Shown here in pieces: positions 51,751-61,016 of a stretch of 64,000 nt of DNA. The position numbers and the translations under genes are program-made. How positions within the stretch are numbered: the stretch's first letter is position 1; the number at the start of each line of letters is the position of its first letter. The notes beneath the pieces were generated by a model. The model was given only the letters and a program-made list of their open reading frames with translations, had not been told where the DNA came from and did not search any database. Location: the NCBI GenBank assembly GCA_910587145.1, contig CAJUMH010000001.1, positions 48,082 through 112,081 on the forward strand, in the 5' to 3' direction. This DNA is from an uncultured Ruthenibacterium sp. GTDB lineage: Bacteria > Bacillota > Clostridia > Oscillospirales > Ruminococcaceae.

Positions 51751-52326
51751 TTATGGCCCGCAATGCAAAATGCCCCGCTCCGTTACCACGCAGTGCATAC
51801 GCACATCGTGCGCCTCGCACGGCAGCGCGGGCAAAAGCATCGCCGCGCGGCACAGGGCCGCATATACGGCGTTTTCTGCCCGCGGCAGAAAACGGTCGTA
51901 GTAGCCGCCGCCGTACCCAAGGCGCGTGCCGTCCGGCGCGGCCGAAAGGCATGGCGTTACACACAGAGCAATGGCTCCGGGCGCAAGCGGCGCGCTGCCC
52001 GCGCCCGGCTCCAAAAGCCCGTATCGCCCCGGCCGCAGATCCCCGGCCGCGCGCAGTATCCGCGCCTGCATGATGCCGGGCCCCGTGCACAGCGGCACGG
52101 CAAGCGTTTTGCCCTCTTCCAGCGCGGCATTCAGCAGCGCCAGGGTATCCACCTCGCCCCGGCGCACATCGCCCACATAGCAAAATACGGTCTGTGCCCG
52201 CTTCCAAAGCTCGCTTTGCAGCAGAGCCTGCACAATGGCCGCAGAGGAACGCGCCGCCTCTTCCGGCTTTAGCGCGGCCAGCCGGGCGCGCAGCCGGCTG
52301 CGCAGCCGCGCCTTTTCATGCTCCAT
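51751..52326 (-). CDS. 5-formyltetrahydrofolate cyclo-ligase
   Basis: 191 residues from the ATG at 52326 (GGGAG 6 bp before). The basic start EKARLRSRLRARL, the VPLCTGPG segment, the LLEP motif and the ATP-site GTRLGYGGGYYDRFL identify the family. It converts 5-formyl-THF to 5,10-methenyl-THF. The start codon lies 11 bp inside the end of the upstream glycosyltransferase gene, so this housekeeping enzyme is translated from the tail of the polysaccharide transcript. Confidence 0.93.
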   Translation of the reverse strand: MEHEKARLRSRLRARLAALKPEEAARSSAAIVQALLQSELWKRAQTVFCYVGDVRRGEVDTLALLNAALEEGKTLAVPLCTGPGIMQARILRAAGDLRPGRYGLLEPGAGSAPLAPGAIALCVTPCLSAAPDGTRLGYGGGYYDRFLPRAENAVYAALCRAAMLLPALPCEAHDVRMHCVVTERGILHCGP

Positions 52327-54202
52327 GCGCGGCTCCCGTGCCCTGCGCCGTGCCCGATCCCGGGCCATTGTCCGGCACGGGGTCGTCCTTCGGCAGGGCG
52401 TCGCTCTCTGTAAAATCCTCGCGGTCCAGCGTCAGGTTCGGGTTATAAAAGGGGTCGTGCGTCAGGCTGTCGCCGTAGCGCTCCTTCATGCGGCGGCGCT
52501 CGCCCTCAAAGCGCTCTCTGGCGGCGCCCTTCGTATCCAAGCCACGGCTTTTGCTCTCGTAATGGTACAGCTCGGCATAGGGCGTAAACAGCACACGCCA
52601 GCCAAGCCCCCGCACACGCAGGCAAAAATCGACATCGTTGAACGCCACGGCAAAGCCCTCGTCCAAGCCGTTTACCGCGTCGTATACCGACGCCCTCACC
52701 AGCATGCAGGCGGCGGTGACGGCCGAAAAATTCTGCACGGTGGACGCGCGGAACATGTAGCCGCTGCCGCCGCGCTTCGCATATTTATGGCTGTGCCCCG
52801 CGTAGCCGCCCAGGCCCACCACAACGCCCGCGTGCTGGATGGTATTGTCGGGATAATAAAGCTTCGCGCCCACAATGCCAACGCCCGGCTGCATGCACAG
52901 CGCGAGCATCTCACCCAGCCACGCGCCGCCGATCACCTCTACGTCGTTATTGAAAAGCAGCAGATATTCCCCGCGCGCGGCCCTGCGGCCAAAATTGTTG
53001 ATGGCGCTGAAATTAAAGCCGCCCTCATACCGCACCACACGGGCATTTTTGTGCGCTTTTTGCAGCGCATCGTAATAATCGAACGTTTTTCGCTCGGTGG
53101 AATTGTTCTCGATCACAACCACCTCATAATGCGGATACGCCGTTTTTTCAAAAATCGAATCCAGCGCCTTTGCAAGATCGTCGGCGTGATCCTTGTTCGG
53201 GATCAAAATCGAAACGAGCGGCGCGCCCTCGATGGCGTATTCTACTTTATAAGTGCTGGGAAAAAGGCCGTCCGCCACCGCGCCGTGCGCGCCTGTGCGC
53301 GTTAGATGGTCCGCGATGGCACGCTTCGCGGCCTCGGCCACATAGGGCTTCGCGGCCGTACCGCCCGAGGTGGAAGCCGCGTGTACACGCCAGTAATACA
53401 GCACCTTCGGAATGTGCACCGGCACAGCGTGCTCAGAAAGCTTTAAAAACAGATCGTGGTCCTGGCTGCCGTCGCAGGCCGGGTTCATGCCGCCTGCCGC
53501 ATGGAACAGCTGTTTTTGAAACACCGAAAAATGGCAGATATAATTGCAGCAGTTCAGATAATCCGGCGCAAAGTCCGGCTTAAAATGGCCGGCCGTGGGG
53601 CGGCGGATCCCGCGCGTAAACAGCGCCTCGTCGCTGTACAGAAATGCCGCGCCCGTCTCGTGCGCCGCCTTCATCATCTCGTACACCGCGTGCGGGGCCA
53701 ACACGTCGTCGTGGTCGGCCAGGCCGAGGTATTCCCCCGTCGCCAGGGCGGCGGCGGCGTTTGTATTGGCAGCGATGCCCCGGTTTTCGATTTTTTGGTA
53801 AAGAATGCGGGGCTCTCCCGCCCGGCCGCCGTCTTTGGCCTGATACCGCTTTACGATCTCGCCTGTCTCGGCGTGCGACGCGTCGCCGGCATCGACAAGG
53901 CAAAGCTGCCAGTTCGGGCAGGTTTGCGCCAGCACGCTGTCCAGCAGCGCGCGCAAAAAGCGCGGCGGCGTATTATAAAGCGGCACAAGGATGCTCACCG
54001 TCGGCCAGCCGAGCGCGGCGTAATCCAGCGCGCGCTGCGCGGCCAGCGTTTTTTTGCGGGGCAGAAAACGGCCCCGCCTGCTGCCGAACCGCCGGCGAAA
54101 AAACGCCGCCGCGCGCCGCAGCGTTGGGCCGATCCCATCCTGCCGCACGGCGGCGAAAAAAAGGGCGAACAGCTCGCGAATGCGTTTGAGCCTTACTTTC
54201 AT
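52316..54202 (-). CDS. Two-domain family 2 glycosyltransferase (rhamnan/O-antigen type)
   Basis: 628 residues. After a basic helical start, GT-A domain one (residues 68-300) has VSILVPLYNTPPRFLRALLDSV, LADHDDVLAPHA and LYSDEALF. Domain two (330-600) has VSILIPNKDHADDL, VIENNS and FLLFNNDVEV-like residues (YLLLFNNDVEV). It is a close paralogue of the gene at 56212-58080; both share PLYNTPPRFLR, HDD and YSDE blocks. Likely adds consecutive sugars to an undecaprenyl-linked polymer that the ABC pair upstream exports. Confidence 0.92.
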   Translation of the reverse strand: MKVRLKRIRELFALFFAAVRQDGIGPTLRRAAAFFRRRFGSRRGRFLPRKKTLAAQRALDYAALGWPTVSILVPLYNTPPRFLRALLDSVLAQTCPNWQLCLVDAGDASHAETGEIVKRYQAKDGGRAGEPRILYQKIENRGIAANTNAAAALATGEYLGLADHDDVLAPHAVYEMMKAAHETGAAFLYSDEALFTRGIRRPTAGHFKPDFAPDYLNCCNYICHFSVFQKQLFHAAGGMNPACDGSQDHDLFLKLSEHAVPVHIPKVLYYWRVHAASTSGGTAAKPYVAEAAKRAIADHLTRTGAHGAVADGLFPSTYKVEYAIEGAPLVSILIPNKDHADDLAKALDSIFEKTAYPHYEVVVIENNSTERKTFDYYDALQKAHKNARVVRYEGGFNFSAINNFGRRAARGEYLLLFNNDVEVIGGAWLGEMLALCMQPGVGIVGAKLYYPDNTIQHAGVVVGLGGYAGHSHKYAKRGGSGYMFRASTVQNFSAVTAACMLVRASVYDAVNGLDEGFAVAFNDVDFCLRVRGLGWRVLFTPYAELYHYESKSRGLDTKGAARERFEGERRRMKERYGDSLTHDPFYNPNLTLDREDFTESDALPKDDPVPDNGPGSGTAQGTGAAHGA

Positions 54203-54405
54203 CGGTACAGTCCTTTCCGGGAAAGGCCTGCGGCGGGCAGATCTGCCGCGTGCTTTCCGTATGCGTCAAAAGGAGGCGCCTGTCCTCCCCCTCGGTTCTT
54301 TCCATGCGGCGTCATGCAGAGCCCGCCCACCGATACGCGGCGCGCCATCCGCCGCGGCGGAATGGGCAAAACGGCGAAAGGATCCGCCGTCCGTCGGGAA
54401 ACGCG

Positions 54406-56169
54406 TCACTCGCCGCGTTTTGCCTCGCGCTCCAAAAATTCGTGCAGCGCGCCGCGCGCCTCCAAGCAGCGCAGATCGGCGATCAGATCGTCGTAATAGC
54501 GGCGCATATCGGCCAGCGTAACACAAAACCGCAGCGACGGATCGGCAAAAATCGCGGGCTCGCTTTTCCGATAGGCTGCGACGCGCGCATCCGCCGCCTC
54601 CTTGCCGGCCGGCAAAACGAAAATGCTCGTCGCCCGGCGGATATCCGGCGCATGGGGGGTAATGCGGCGGCCGTGCTCCAGATATTTCAGCCACATGCCC
54701 CAGTCCTCGTAGGCGTCCAGCGTCTCGAGCAGCCCGCCGTGTGCCTCAAACAGGCTGCGCCGGAAGAGTACCGTCTGGATGGAAAGGCGGGAATTCTGGC
54801 ACATGGTAAAACGGTCGATCCGCTCAAATATCATCGGGCAGAGCTCCGTTGCCGTGCCGTCCGGCAGGCAGAACATCGCCATCGCGCTGCCCAGCACAAG
54901 ATCTGCCTCGGGGTGCGCGCACCACATTCCCACCAGCAGCTCCAGATGGTCGGGATAGAAGAAATCGTCGTCGTCTAAAAAATTGCACAACGTTCCCCGC
55001 GCCGCCGCAAGGCCCCGGTTGCCGTTGGCCGCGCGGCCGTGGCGCGCGCCGTCGCAGAGGTATCGCACCGGCAGATCGGCAAACTCCGTTTCCAGCATGG
55101 TGCGCGCCGTATCCGGGCCGTCCTCCGTTACAACGATCTCAAAATTGCGGTAGGTTTGCCAGCGCAGGCTCTGCAGCGTGCGGCGCAGCGTTTGCGGCCG
55201 GCCGCAGGTACGCACGATAATGCTCACAAGCGGGCCGTCCGCCGGCACCGGCGCCAGCGCGCAAAGCCCCCGCTCGGGCGAAAGGCCGCCCGCAAACCGG
55301 GCTGTGCGCGCGGCGTATTCGGCCCGGTGCGAAACGCGCCAGAACAAAAGCGGCCACAGCCTTGCAAGGTGGCACAGATAATTTTTCGCCAGCAGGCGGC
55401 GCACACCGTCAAAATGCGGCGGATTGCGCAATGCCCCCAGATAGTTTTTCTGGCCCTCCCAGATATCGCGCATACCGCCGAACTTGCAGCGCAGCAGCAA
55501 ATCGCCGATCAGGCCGCCCGCGTATTCCTCCAGGTTCGGCGCGGCGCTTTCGCGGCAGTGGTGCGCCACACGCGCAAACGGCACATAGTAAAGCCGATGG
55601 CCCGCCGCGCGGATACGCCACGAGAGATCGATATCCGCACCGTGCAGAAAAAAGCGCTCGTCAAAACCGCCCGCCGCGCAAAATACCGCACGCGGCACAG
55701 CCAGTGCCGCGCCGCTGGCCCATGCGGTTTCCATCGTTACAGGGTCGATCGCGCGGCCCGTTTCATACGGCGTCTGACGGCATTCAAAACCGCCCGCGTC
55801 CAAATGACGCGCCCGCGCGGCGTCTAACTGCACAAATACGTCGGGCGCCACCTCGGTATCCACATGCAGAAAAAAGAGCAGGGACGCGTTTCCGCGCGCC
55901 GCGCCCCGATTGCAGGCCGCGCCAAAGCCAAGGTTGTTTTCGTTTTCCACAACCTCAAAGCCGCCAAAGGTCTCCCGCCCGTCGCTCCCGCGCCGTGTAT
56001 TTTCCGCGCGCAGACGCCACAGCGTTTCGCGCGTGCCGTCCGTGGAGGCGTTGTCGCAGAAAATCAGCCGCAGCCTGCCCAGCGGATAGCGCACGCTTTT
56101 CAGCGCCGCCACGCAGGGCTCCAGCCATTTTTCACTGTTGTGTGTTGTTACGACCACGTCATACAGCAT
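54406..56169 (-). CDS. Two-domain family 2 glycosyltransferase
   Basis: 587 residues from the ATG at 56169 (GAAGGGAG upstream; the frame opens 7 codons earlier). Domain one: VVVTTHNSEKWLEPCVAAL, FCDNASTDG, NNLGFGAACNRGA, FLHVDTEV. Domain two (about 320-560): IIVRTCGRPQTLRRTLQSLR, NFLDDDDFFYPDH, DAYEDWGMWLKY. Same plan as the enzyme at 47666-49615, suggesting that the two act on related acceptors. In the operon below rfbC and the ABC exporter. Confidence 0.92.
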   Translation of the reverse strand: MLYDVVVTTHNSEKWLEPCVAALKSVRYPLGRLRLIFCDNASTDGTRETLWRLRAENTRRGSDGRETFGGFEVVENENNLGFGAACNRGAARGNASLLFFLHVDTEVAPDVFVQLDAARARHLDAGGFECRQTPYETGRAIDPVTMETAWASGAALAVPRAVFCAAGGFDERFFLHGADIDLSWRIRAAGHRLYYVPFARVAHHCRESAAPNLEEYAGGLIGDLLLRCKFGGMRDIWEGQKNYLGALRNPPHFDGVRRLLAKNYLCHLARLWPLLFWRVSHRAEYAARTARFAGGLSPERGLCALAPVPADGPLVSIIVRTCGRPQTLRRTLQSLRWQTYRNFEIVVTEDGPDTARTMLETEFADLPVRYLCDGARHGRAANGNRGLAAARGTLCNFLDDDDFFYPDHLELLVGMWCAHPEADLVLGSAMAMFCLPDGTATELCPMIFERIDRFTMCQNSRLSIQTVLFRRSLFEAHGGLLETLDAYEDWGMWLKYLEHGRRITPHAPDIRRATSIFVLPAGKEAADARVAAYRKSEPAIFADPSLRFCVTLADMRRYYDDLIADLRCLEARGALHEFLEREAKRGE

Positions 56170-56211
56170 AGCGAACTCCCTTCCCTGCAAACTCCAGAGG
56201 CCCGGCGCATA

Positions 56212-58080
56212 TCATTTGTATTCGTAATTTTCCGATTTCAGCGAGAGGTGCGGGTTGTAATACGGATCTCCCTGCTGCAGCAAAGCGGCATAGCGCGTGC
56301 GGAAATTTTCGCGCTCGCGCTCGTAGCGCGCCTGCTTTTCGCCGCCGCAGCGGGTGTCGTCGCCGCGGCTTTTGCTCTCGTAATGCGTAGCCGCGGCAAA
56401 CGGCGTCAGCACATTCAAAAAGCCTCTCTGCCACAGCCGCAGGCAAAAATCAATATCGTTGTACGCCACGGCGAACGCCGTTTCATCCAGGCCGCCGAAA
56501 CGCTCGTACAGCTCTTTTTTTACCATCAGGCACGCGCCCGTTACGGCACAGAAATTCTGCGTGGTGGCAAGCCGGTACAGATCGCCCGCACTGTCGCGCA
56601 GCTGGCATTTATACAGATGTCCGGCAGTGCCGCCGATGCCGATGATCACACCCGCATGCTGCACCATATTATTGGGATAAAACAGCTTCGCGCCCACCGC
56701 GCCCACATCGGAGCGCTGCGAATAGCTGAGCAGCTCGCGCAGAAAGCCGGGTGTCTCCACCTCGATATCGTTGTTCAGCAGCAGCAGGTGCGCGCCCGTG
56801 GCCTGGCGCGCGCCAAAATTGTTGATGGCGCTGAAATTAAAGCCGCCCTCATACCTTAGCACCCGGCAGCGCGGATACTGCCTTTGCAGCCGCTCGTAGC
56901 AGGCAAAGGTTTCCGGCTGCGTGGAATTGTTCTCAAGTATCAGCACCTCAAAATCGTCCCACCCGGCGTTCTGATAGAGGCTTTCCAGACAGCGGGTGAT
57001 ATCCTCGCGGTGATCCTGATTTGGGATCAGCACCGAAACGCGCCCCGGGCGCGTGACGGCGTACCGGACGCGATAGGCGCCGGGACAGCCGGAGATCGGC
57101 TCCACCGTGCCGGGCATCTTCAGACGCTTTAGCTGGGCAGATACTGCCGCCACCCCCGCGGCGATGGCATAGGGCTTCGCCCCGATGTCTTCTGCCGTGG
57201 AACCGCTGTGGCCCCGCCACCAATACAGCACCTTTGGAATATGGACGATCCGCCGGGCCTGCTCGGTGAGGCGCAGGATCAGATCATGATCCTGCGCGCC
57301 GTCGAATTCCGGCCGCTCGCCGCCGCCCGCTCGCGCCAGCAGCGCCCGGGAAAACACCGAAAGGTGCGTAATGTAATTGCAGCCCCGCAGCGTATCCGGC
57401 GAAAAATCGGGTTTAAAATGGTATCCCTTCACCTTACGCAGCGATGCGTCCAGAACGATCTCGTCCGAATAGACAAAATCGGCGTTCTGCTCGTTGATGG
57501 CCCGCGCCGCCTCGTACAGGGCGTTGGGCGTTAATATGTCGTCGTGATCCAGCAGCGCACAGTATTCCCCGTGCGCGGCCTCGAGCGCGGCGTTGGTATT
57601 GCGCGCGATGCCGCCGTTTTCGGCAAGGCGCAGATAGCGCACGCGCGGATCCCCCGTATGCTGCGCCATGCGCCGCACCGCGCCGCCGTCCGCGTCCGAG
57701 GCATCCGCCAGCACCAATTCCCAGTTCGCATAGGTCTGCCGGCGCACACTGCGCACAAGCTGGCGCAAAAAGCGCGGCGGCGTATTGTAAAGCGGCACCG
57801 CCACCGAGATGAGCGGCATGTGCGCAAACCGCGCCGTGCGCTGGGCGCGCAGCTCGCGCCGCAGGGGGATATCGGCGCGGTGTCGCCACACCTCGCCGCC
57901 AAACAGCAAACGGATGCGATAATCCAGCTCGCGCCACAGCGCCTCGGCGCCGCGCTCGCGCACGCAGCGCACGGCGCGCCGCGCCAAAGAGGCTAAATGG
58001 GCGGGGTTCAGCAGGCGGCGCAGCGTTTTCAGCGGCGTATCGCGCAGATCTGGCCCCGCCGCGCCCTGTTGCTTTAGCAT
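56212..58080 (-). CDS. Two-domain family 2 glycosyltransferase (paralogue of the 52.3-kb gene)
   Basis: 622 residues with GGGAAGGGTGG before the ATG. Domain one starts VAVPLYNTPPRFLRQLVRSV at residue ~95 with LLDHDDILTPNA and YSDEIVL. Domain two (from ~345) has VSVLIPNQDHREDI, ILENNSTQPE and LLLNNDIEVETP, ending with NPHLSLKSENYEY. It transfers sugars to a lipid-linked polymer; the donor cannot be told. The first of three glycosyltransferase genes after the ABC ATPase. Confidence 0.92.
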   Translation of the reverse strand: MLKQQGAAGPDLRDTPLKTLRRLLNPAHLASLARRAVRCVRERGAEALWRELDYRIRLLFGGEVWRHRADIPLRRELRAQRTARFAHMPLISVAVPLYNTPPRFLRQLVRSVRRQTYANWELVLADASDADGGAVRRMAQHTGDPRVRYLRLAENGGIARNTNAALEAAHGEYCALLDHDDILTPNALYEAARAINEQNADFVYSDEIVLDASLRKVKGYHFKPDFSPDTLRGCNYITHLSVFSRALLARAGGGERPEFDGAQDHDLILRLTEQARRIVHIPKVLYWWRGHSGSTAEDIGAKPYAIAAGVAAVSAQLKRLKMPGTVEPISGCPGAYRVRYAVTRPGRVSVLIPNQDHREDITRCLESLYQNAGWDDFEVLILENNSTQPETFACYERLQRQYPRCRVLRYEGGFNFSAINNFGARQATGAHLLLLNNDIEVETPGFLRELLSYSQRSDVGAVGAKLFYPNNMVQHAGVIIGIGGTAGHLYKCQLRDSAGDLYRLATTQNFCAVTGACLMVKKELYERFGGLDETAFAVAYNDIDFCLRLWQRGFLNVLTPFAAATHYESKSRGDDTRCGGEKQARYERERENFRTRYAALLQQGDPYYNPHLSLKSENYEYK

Positions 58081-58134
58081 CGAACCACCCTTCCCGTTTT
58101 TTCCCGTTTTTATAAATCCTTCCGGAACGCCTTT

Positions 58135-58884
58135 TTACTGGGCTGCGGCGGGCTGCCCGCCCAGCGTGCGATATGCGGCGCACACCTCGGCCGCATTGCC
58201 CTGCATGCGCACGCGGCCCTTTTCCAGCCAGGTAACGCGGCCGCACATGCGCTCTACCTGCTCGATGCTGTGGCTTACCAGCAGCACCGTCGTGCCGCCG
58301 CTCATCAGCTGGCGCATGCGCTCCTCGCACTTTTCCTGAAATTTAAAATCGCCTACGGAAAGGATCTCGTCCGCGATCAGCACGTCCGGCTTTGTGATGG
58401 TGGCAATGGCAAACGCGATGCGCGCCACCATGCCGGAGGAATAGTTTTTCAGCGGCACATCCAAAAAATCCCGCAGCTCGCTGAACGCGACGATCTCGTC
58501 GAATTTTTCGCGGATATACTGCGGCGTCAGGCCCAGTACCGTGCCGTTCAGAAAAATATTCTCCCGCGCGGTCAGATCCATATCAAAGCCCGCGCCCAGC
58601 TCGATGAGCGGCGCGATGGCGCCGCGTACCGTCACGCTGCCCGCCGTTGGCTTGAACACGCCGGAAATGACCTTCAGCAGCGTCGATTTGCCCGAGCCGT
58701 TCAGCCCGATCAGGCCGTGGAATTCGCCTTTTTTCACGCACAGCGAAACGTCGCGCAGCGCATAGAATTCCTCGAATTGCAGCCTGCCCTGAAGGGCGGC
58801 CAGAAAATATTCCTTCAGGCTCTCGTGCTTTTCCTTCGCCATATTGAACCGCATGGAGACGCCGTTTACCTCGACCATATTCAT
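58135..58884 (-). CDS. Polysaccharide export ABC transporter ATPase (Wzt/TagH type)
   Basis: 249 residues. Walker A GLNGSGKST, the extended N-terminal segment with LKEYFLAALQGRL before it, GAGFDMDLTARENIF, signature YSSGMVARIAFAIA and Walker B DVLIADEIL are typical of O-antigen/teichoic-acid export ATPases. No C-terminal sugar-binding domain, so it is the short type. It follows the permease by 17 bp and works with it to flip the finished polymer. Confidence 0.95.
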   Translation of the reverse strand: MNMVEVNGVSMRFNMAKEKHESLKEYFLAALQGRLQFEEFYALRDVSLCVKKGEFHGLIGLNGSGKSTLLKVISGVFKPTAGSVTVRGAIAPLIELGAGFDMDLTARENIFLNGTVLGLTPQYIREKFDEIVAFSELRDFLDVPLKNYSSGMVARIAFAIATITKPDVLIADEILSVGDFKFQEKCEERMRQLMSGGTTVLLVSHSIEQVERMCGRVTWLEKGRVRMQGNAAEVCAAYRTLGGQPAAAQ

Positions 58885-58901
58885 TGAAAACGTCTCCCCT
58901 C

Positions 58902-59720
58902 TTAAATGTGCAGCACAAATTTATCCTGCTGCCGGCGAAACACCAGCAGCCCTGCCGCCAGCGCAAGCAGCGCGCACGCCCCGCAGATCCACACCATGCT
59001 CCAGCTGAGCCCCCGCCCGTCCAGCACCGTGGCGCGAAAGCCCGTGATATACCAGTACAGCGGATTAAAGCGGATCACCTGCGAGGTGTTGATCTGAAGG
59101 CTGCCCACCGTGAACGACCCCATCTGCAGCGGATCGTAGAAAATGGCGGAAAAATACATCAGCGCCGTTGTAAACACACCCCAAAGATGCATCACATCGC
59201 GAAAAAACACCGTGGCCGCCGCCAGAATCAGCCCCACGCCCAGCGTAAACAGGAACAGTGTTGCCAGCGGATACAGCGCCAGCAGCACCGTCGCGTACAG
59301 CCGCGCGCCCGTGAAGATCATCATCAAAACAAGAGCGAGAAACGAGAACAGGCAGTTCACCAGCGCAAAGCATACACGCTCCAGAGGGAAAATATATTTG
59401 GGAATATACACCTTTTTGATCAGCGGCGCGGCGCCGAGCATACTGCTCATTGCGCTGCTTGTTCCCTCGGTAAAAAAGCCGAACAGCAGCTGGCCGATCA
59501 GCAGATACACCGGAAAATTCTCAATGCCTGCGCCGCGCATATCCATGATCGTGGAAAACACCACCACCATCACAATATTCATCAGCAGCGGATTGAGCAC
59601 GCTCCACACAACCCCCAAAACGCTGCGCCGGTATTTCAGCTTAAAATCGCGGCCGATCAGATTTTGCAGCAGGTAGCGGTAGCGCCAGAAATCATACAGA
59701 TATGCCTTCAGCAGCTGCAT
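58902..59720 (-). CDS. Polysaccharide export ABC transporter permease (ABC-2/Wzm type)
   Basis: 272 residues from the ATG at 59720 (AAAGGTGG about 9 bp before); a GTG four codons earlier is also open. Six membrane segments with the family start LIGRDFKLKYRRSVLGVVWSV and the FNPLYWYITGFRATVL end. Starts 5 bp after rfbC. Confidence 0.94.
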   Translation of the reverse strand: MQLLKAYLYDFWRYRYLLQNLIGRDFKLKYRRSVLGVVWSVLNPLLMNIVMVVVFSTIMDMRGAGIENFPVYLLIGQLLFGFFTEGTSSAMSSMLGAAPLIKKVYIPKYIFPLERVCFALVNCLFSFLALVLMMIFTGARLYATVLLALYPLATLFLFTLGVGLILAAATVFFRDVMHLWGVFTTALMYFSAIFYDPLQMGSFTVGSLQINTSQVIRFNPLYWYITGFRATVLDGRGLSWSMVWICGACALLALAAGLLVFRRQQDKFVLHI

Positions 59721-59725
59721 GGCGC

Positions 59726-60292
59726 TCACCACCTTTCAAAAAAGCCGAACCTCTGCGCCCGAAAGCCCGGATGTACCGCGTCTTTTGGGGAAAGGCGCAC
59801 CCCGCCTTCCACCTTCGGCCATACGATGCCGATATCCGCATCGTCCCAGCGAATGCCGCCCTCGGAAGCGGGATCATAATAATCGGTGCATTTGTAAGTA
59901 AATTCCGCCTCCTCGCTGAGCACCAGAAAGCCGTGGGCAAATCCCTGCGGCACATAAAGCTGTTTTTTGTTTTCTGCCGAAAGCGTTTCGCCCACCCATT
60001 TGCCGAATGTGGGGCTGTGCGGGCGGCAATCCACCGCCACATCAAACACCTCGCCCAAGATCACGCGCACCAGCTTGCCCTGCGTATGCTGTTTTTGAAA
60101 ATGCAGCCCGCGCAGCACACCGCGGGTGCTTTTGCTCTGGTTATCCTGCACAAACGGCCCGGCGATGCCGCACGCCGCAAATTCTTCGGCCTGATAGGTC
60201 TCCATAAAGTATCCCCGGCTGTCCCCATACACCGTGGGCTCCACAATCACCACGCCGGGAATCGCCGTCTGAATAAAATGAAATTTCCCCAT
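59726..60292 (-). CDS. rfbC: dTDP-4-dehydrorhamnose 3,5-epimerase
   Basis: 188 residues from the ATG at 60292; AGGATC is about 11 bp before it. RmlC cupin: VYGDSRGYFMETY, LRGLHFQ with the catalytic H64, VFDVAVDCRPHSPTFGKW, YVPQGFAHGFLVLS and the Asp in YKCTDYYDPASEGGIRW. It makes dTDP-4-keto-rhamnose for the rhamnose donor. It is first in the operon of ABC exporter and glycosyltransferases, pointing to a rhamnose-containing polymer. The other rhamnose genes (rfbA, rfbB, rfbD) are not in this window. Confidence 0.96.
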   Translation of the reverse strand: MGKFHFIQTAIPGVVIVEPTVYGDSRGYFMETYQAEEFAACGIAGPFVQDNQSKSTRGVLRGLHFQKQHTQGKLVRVILGEVFDVAVDCRPHSPTFGKWVGETLSAENKKQLYVPQGFAHGFLVLSEEAEFTYKCTDYYDPASEGGIRWDDADIGIVWPKVEGGVRLSPKDAVHPGFRAQRFGFFERW

Positions 60293-60544
60293 ATTGTTTT
60301 TGATCCTTTCCTGCTCGTTTGCCTGTTCGCACCTGCTCGGCTGCCTGTTCGCTCCCGTTCGGTTTTCTCTTTGCTTTTGTTCGTTTTTCTCTTTGCCCAA
60401 GGCTCCGCCCCATACGCACAATGCGCCGGCGGCATCATTGCCGCCGGTCGCAGCCGCAGGGAGCCCAAGGCGCGCCCCGCGCACATTCCGCGGGCCTCCC
60501 CTGCCAATACCGGCCGCAGGGTTTTGCAAAATGATCCATGTTTT

Positions 60545-60573
60545 AAGATACCACAAAACGCATCCCGTTGCAA
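60545..60573 (-). promoter_or_regulatory. Promoter of the rfbC polysaccharide operon
   Basis: Minus strand TTGCAA and TATCTT with a 17-bp spacer, about 250 bp before rfbC. The long leader holds C/T-rich repeats (CTGTTCGC and CTGCTCGG variants at 60309-60360 on plus). No gene is supportable between 60293 and 60949; near-duplicate 19-mers of the GGCGGAAAAC-GCAAACCGG type lie at about 60580-60622. Confidence 0.6.
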
Positions 60574-60949
60574 GGAAATTCGGCGGAAAACAGCAAACCG
60601 GCGGCGGAAAACGGCAAACCGGAGAAAAGCGGCAGGTCGGCGATGCTGCGTGAATGGCCGGCCGCAAAACGGCAAAGACGGCAGGCGCGGAAAATACGGC
60701 CTCAAAAAGCCCCGCACAGCCGCGCGGCCGCCGCTGCGGGCAAAAGCCGCCATGGGCGCGGCCTTGGCGGCTGTGCTCGGCACGCGAAAAAAGCGCAGAC
60801 GGGTGCGGGAAGCGCCCTGCCTCCCGCGCCCGGCTGCGCAATGTCATTTCTTTCTGCTGCGGACGCCCCGCGCTATCGTTTTTTCCCGCTGCGGACGCCC
60901 TTAATACAGACATCCGCTCCTACCGGGGCAATCAAATCGAATCACGAAT

Positions 60950-61005
60950 CCGCGCTGCAAAGCAGGGCCAAAGACGCTTCGTTTTCTGATCTCGCCGCCC
61001 TTTTG
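60950..61005 (-). repeat. Dispersed 56-bp repeat, copy 2, downstream of the SpoIIQ-like gene
   Basis: Matches the copy at 30150-30205 at 47 of 56 positions. On the minus strand it begins 11 bp after the stop codon of the M23 gene, the same relative orientation as the other copy behind yabR. Confidence 0.8.
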
Positions 61006-61016
61006 AACCTGCCGTT

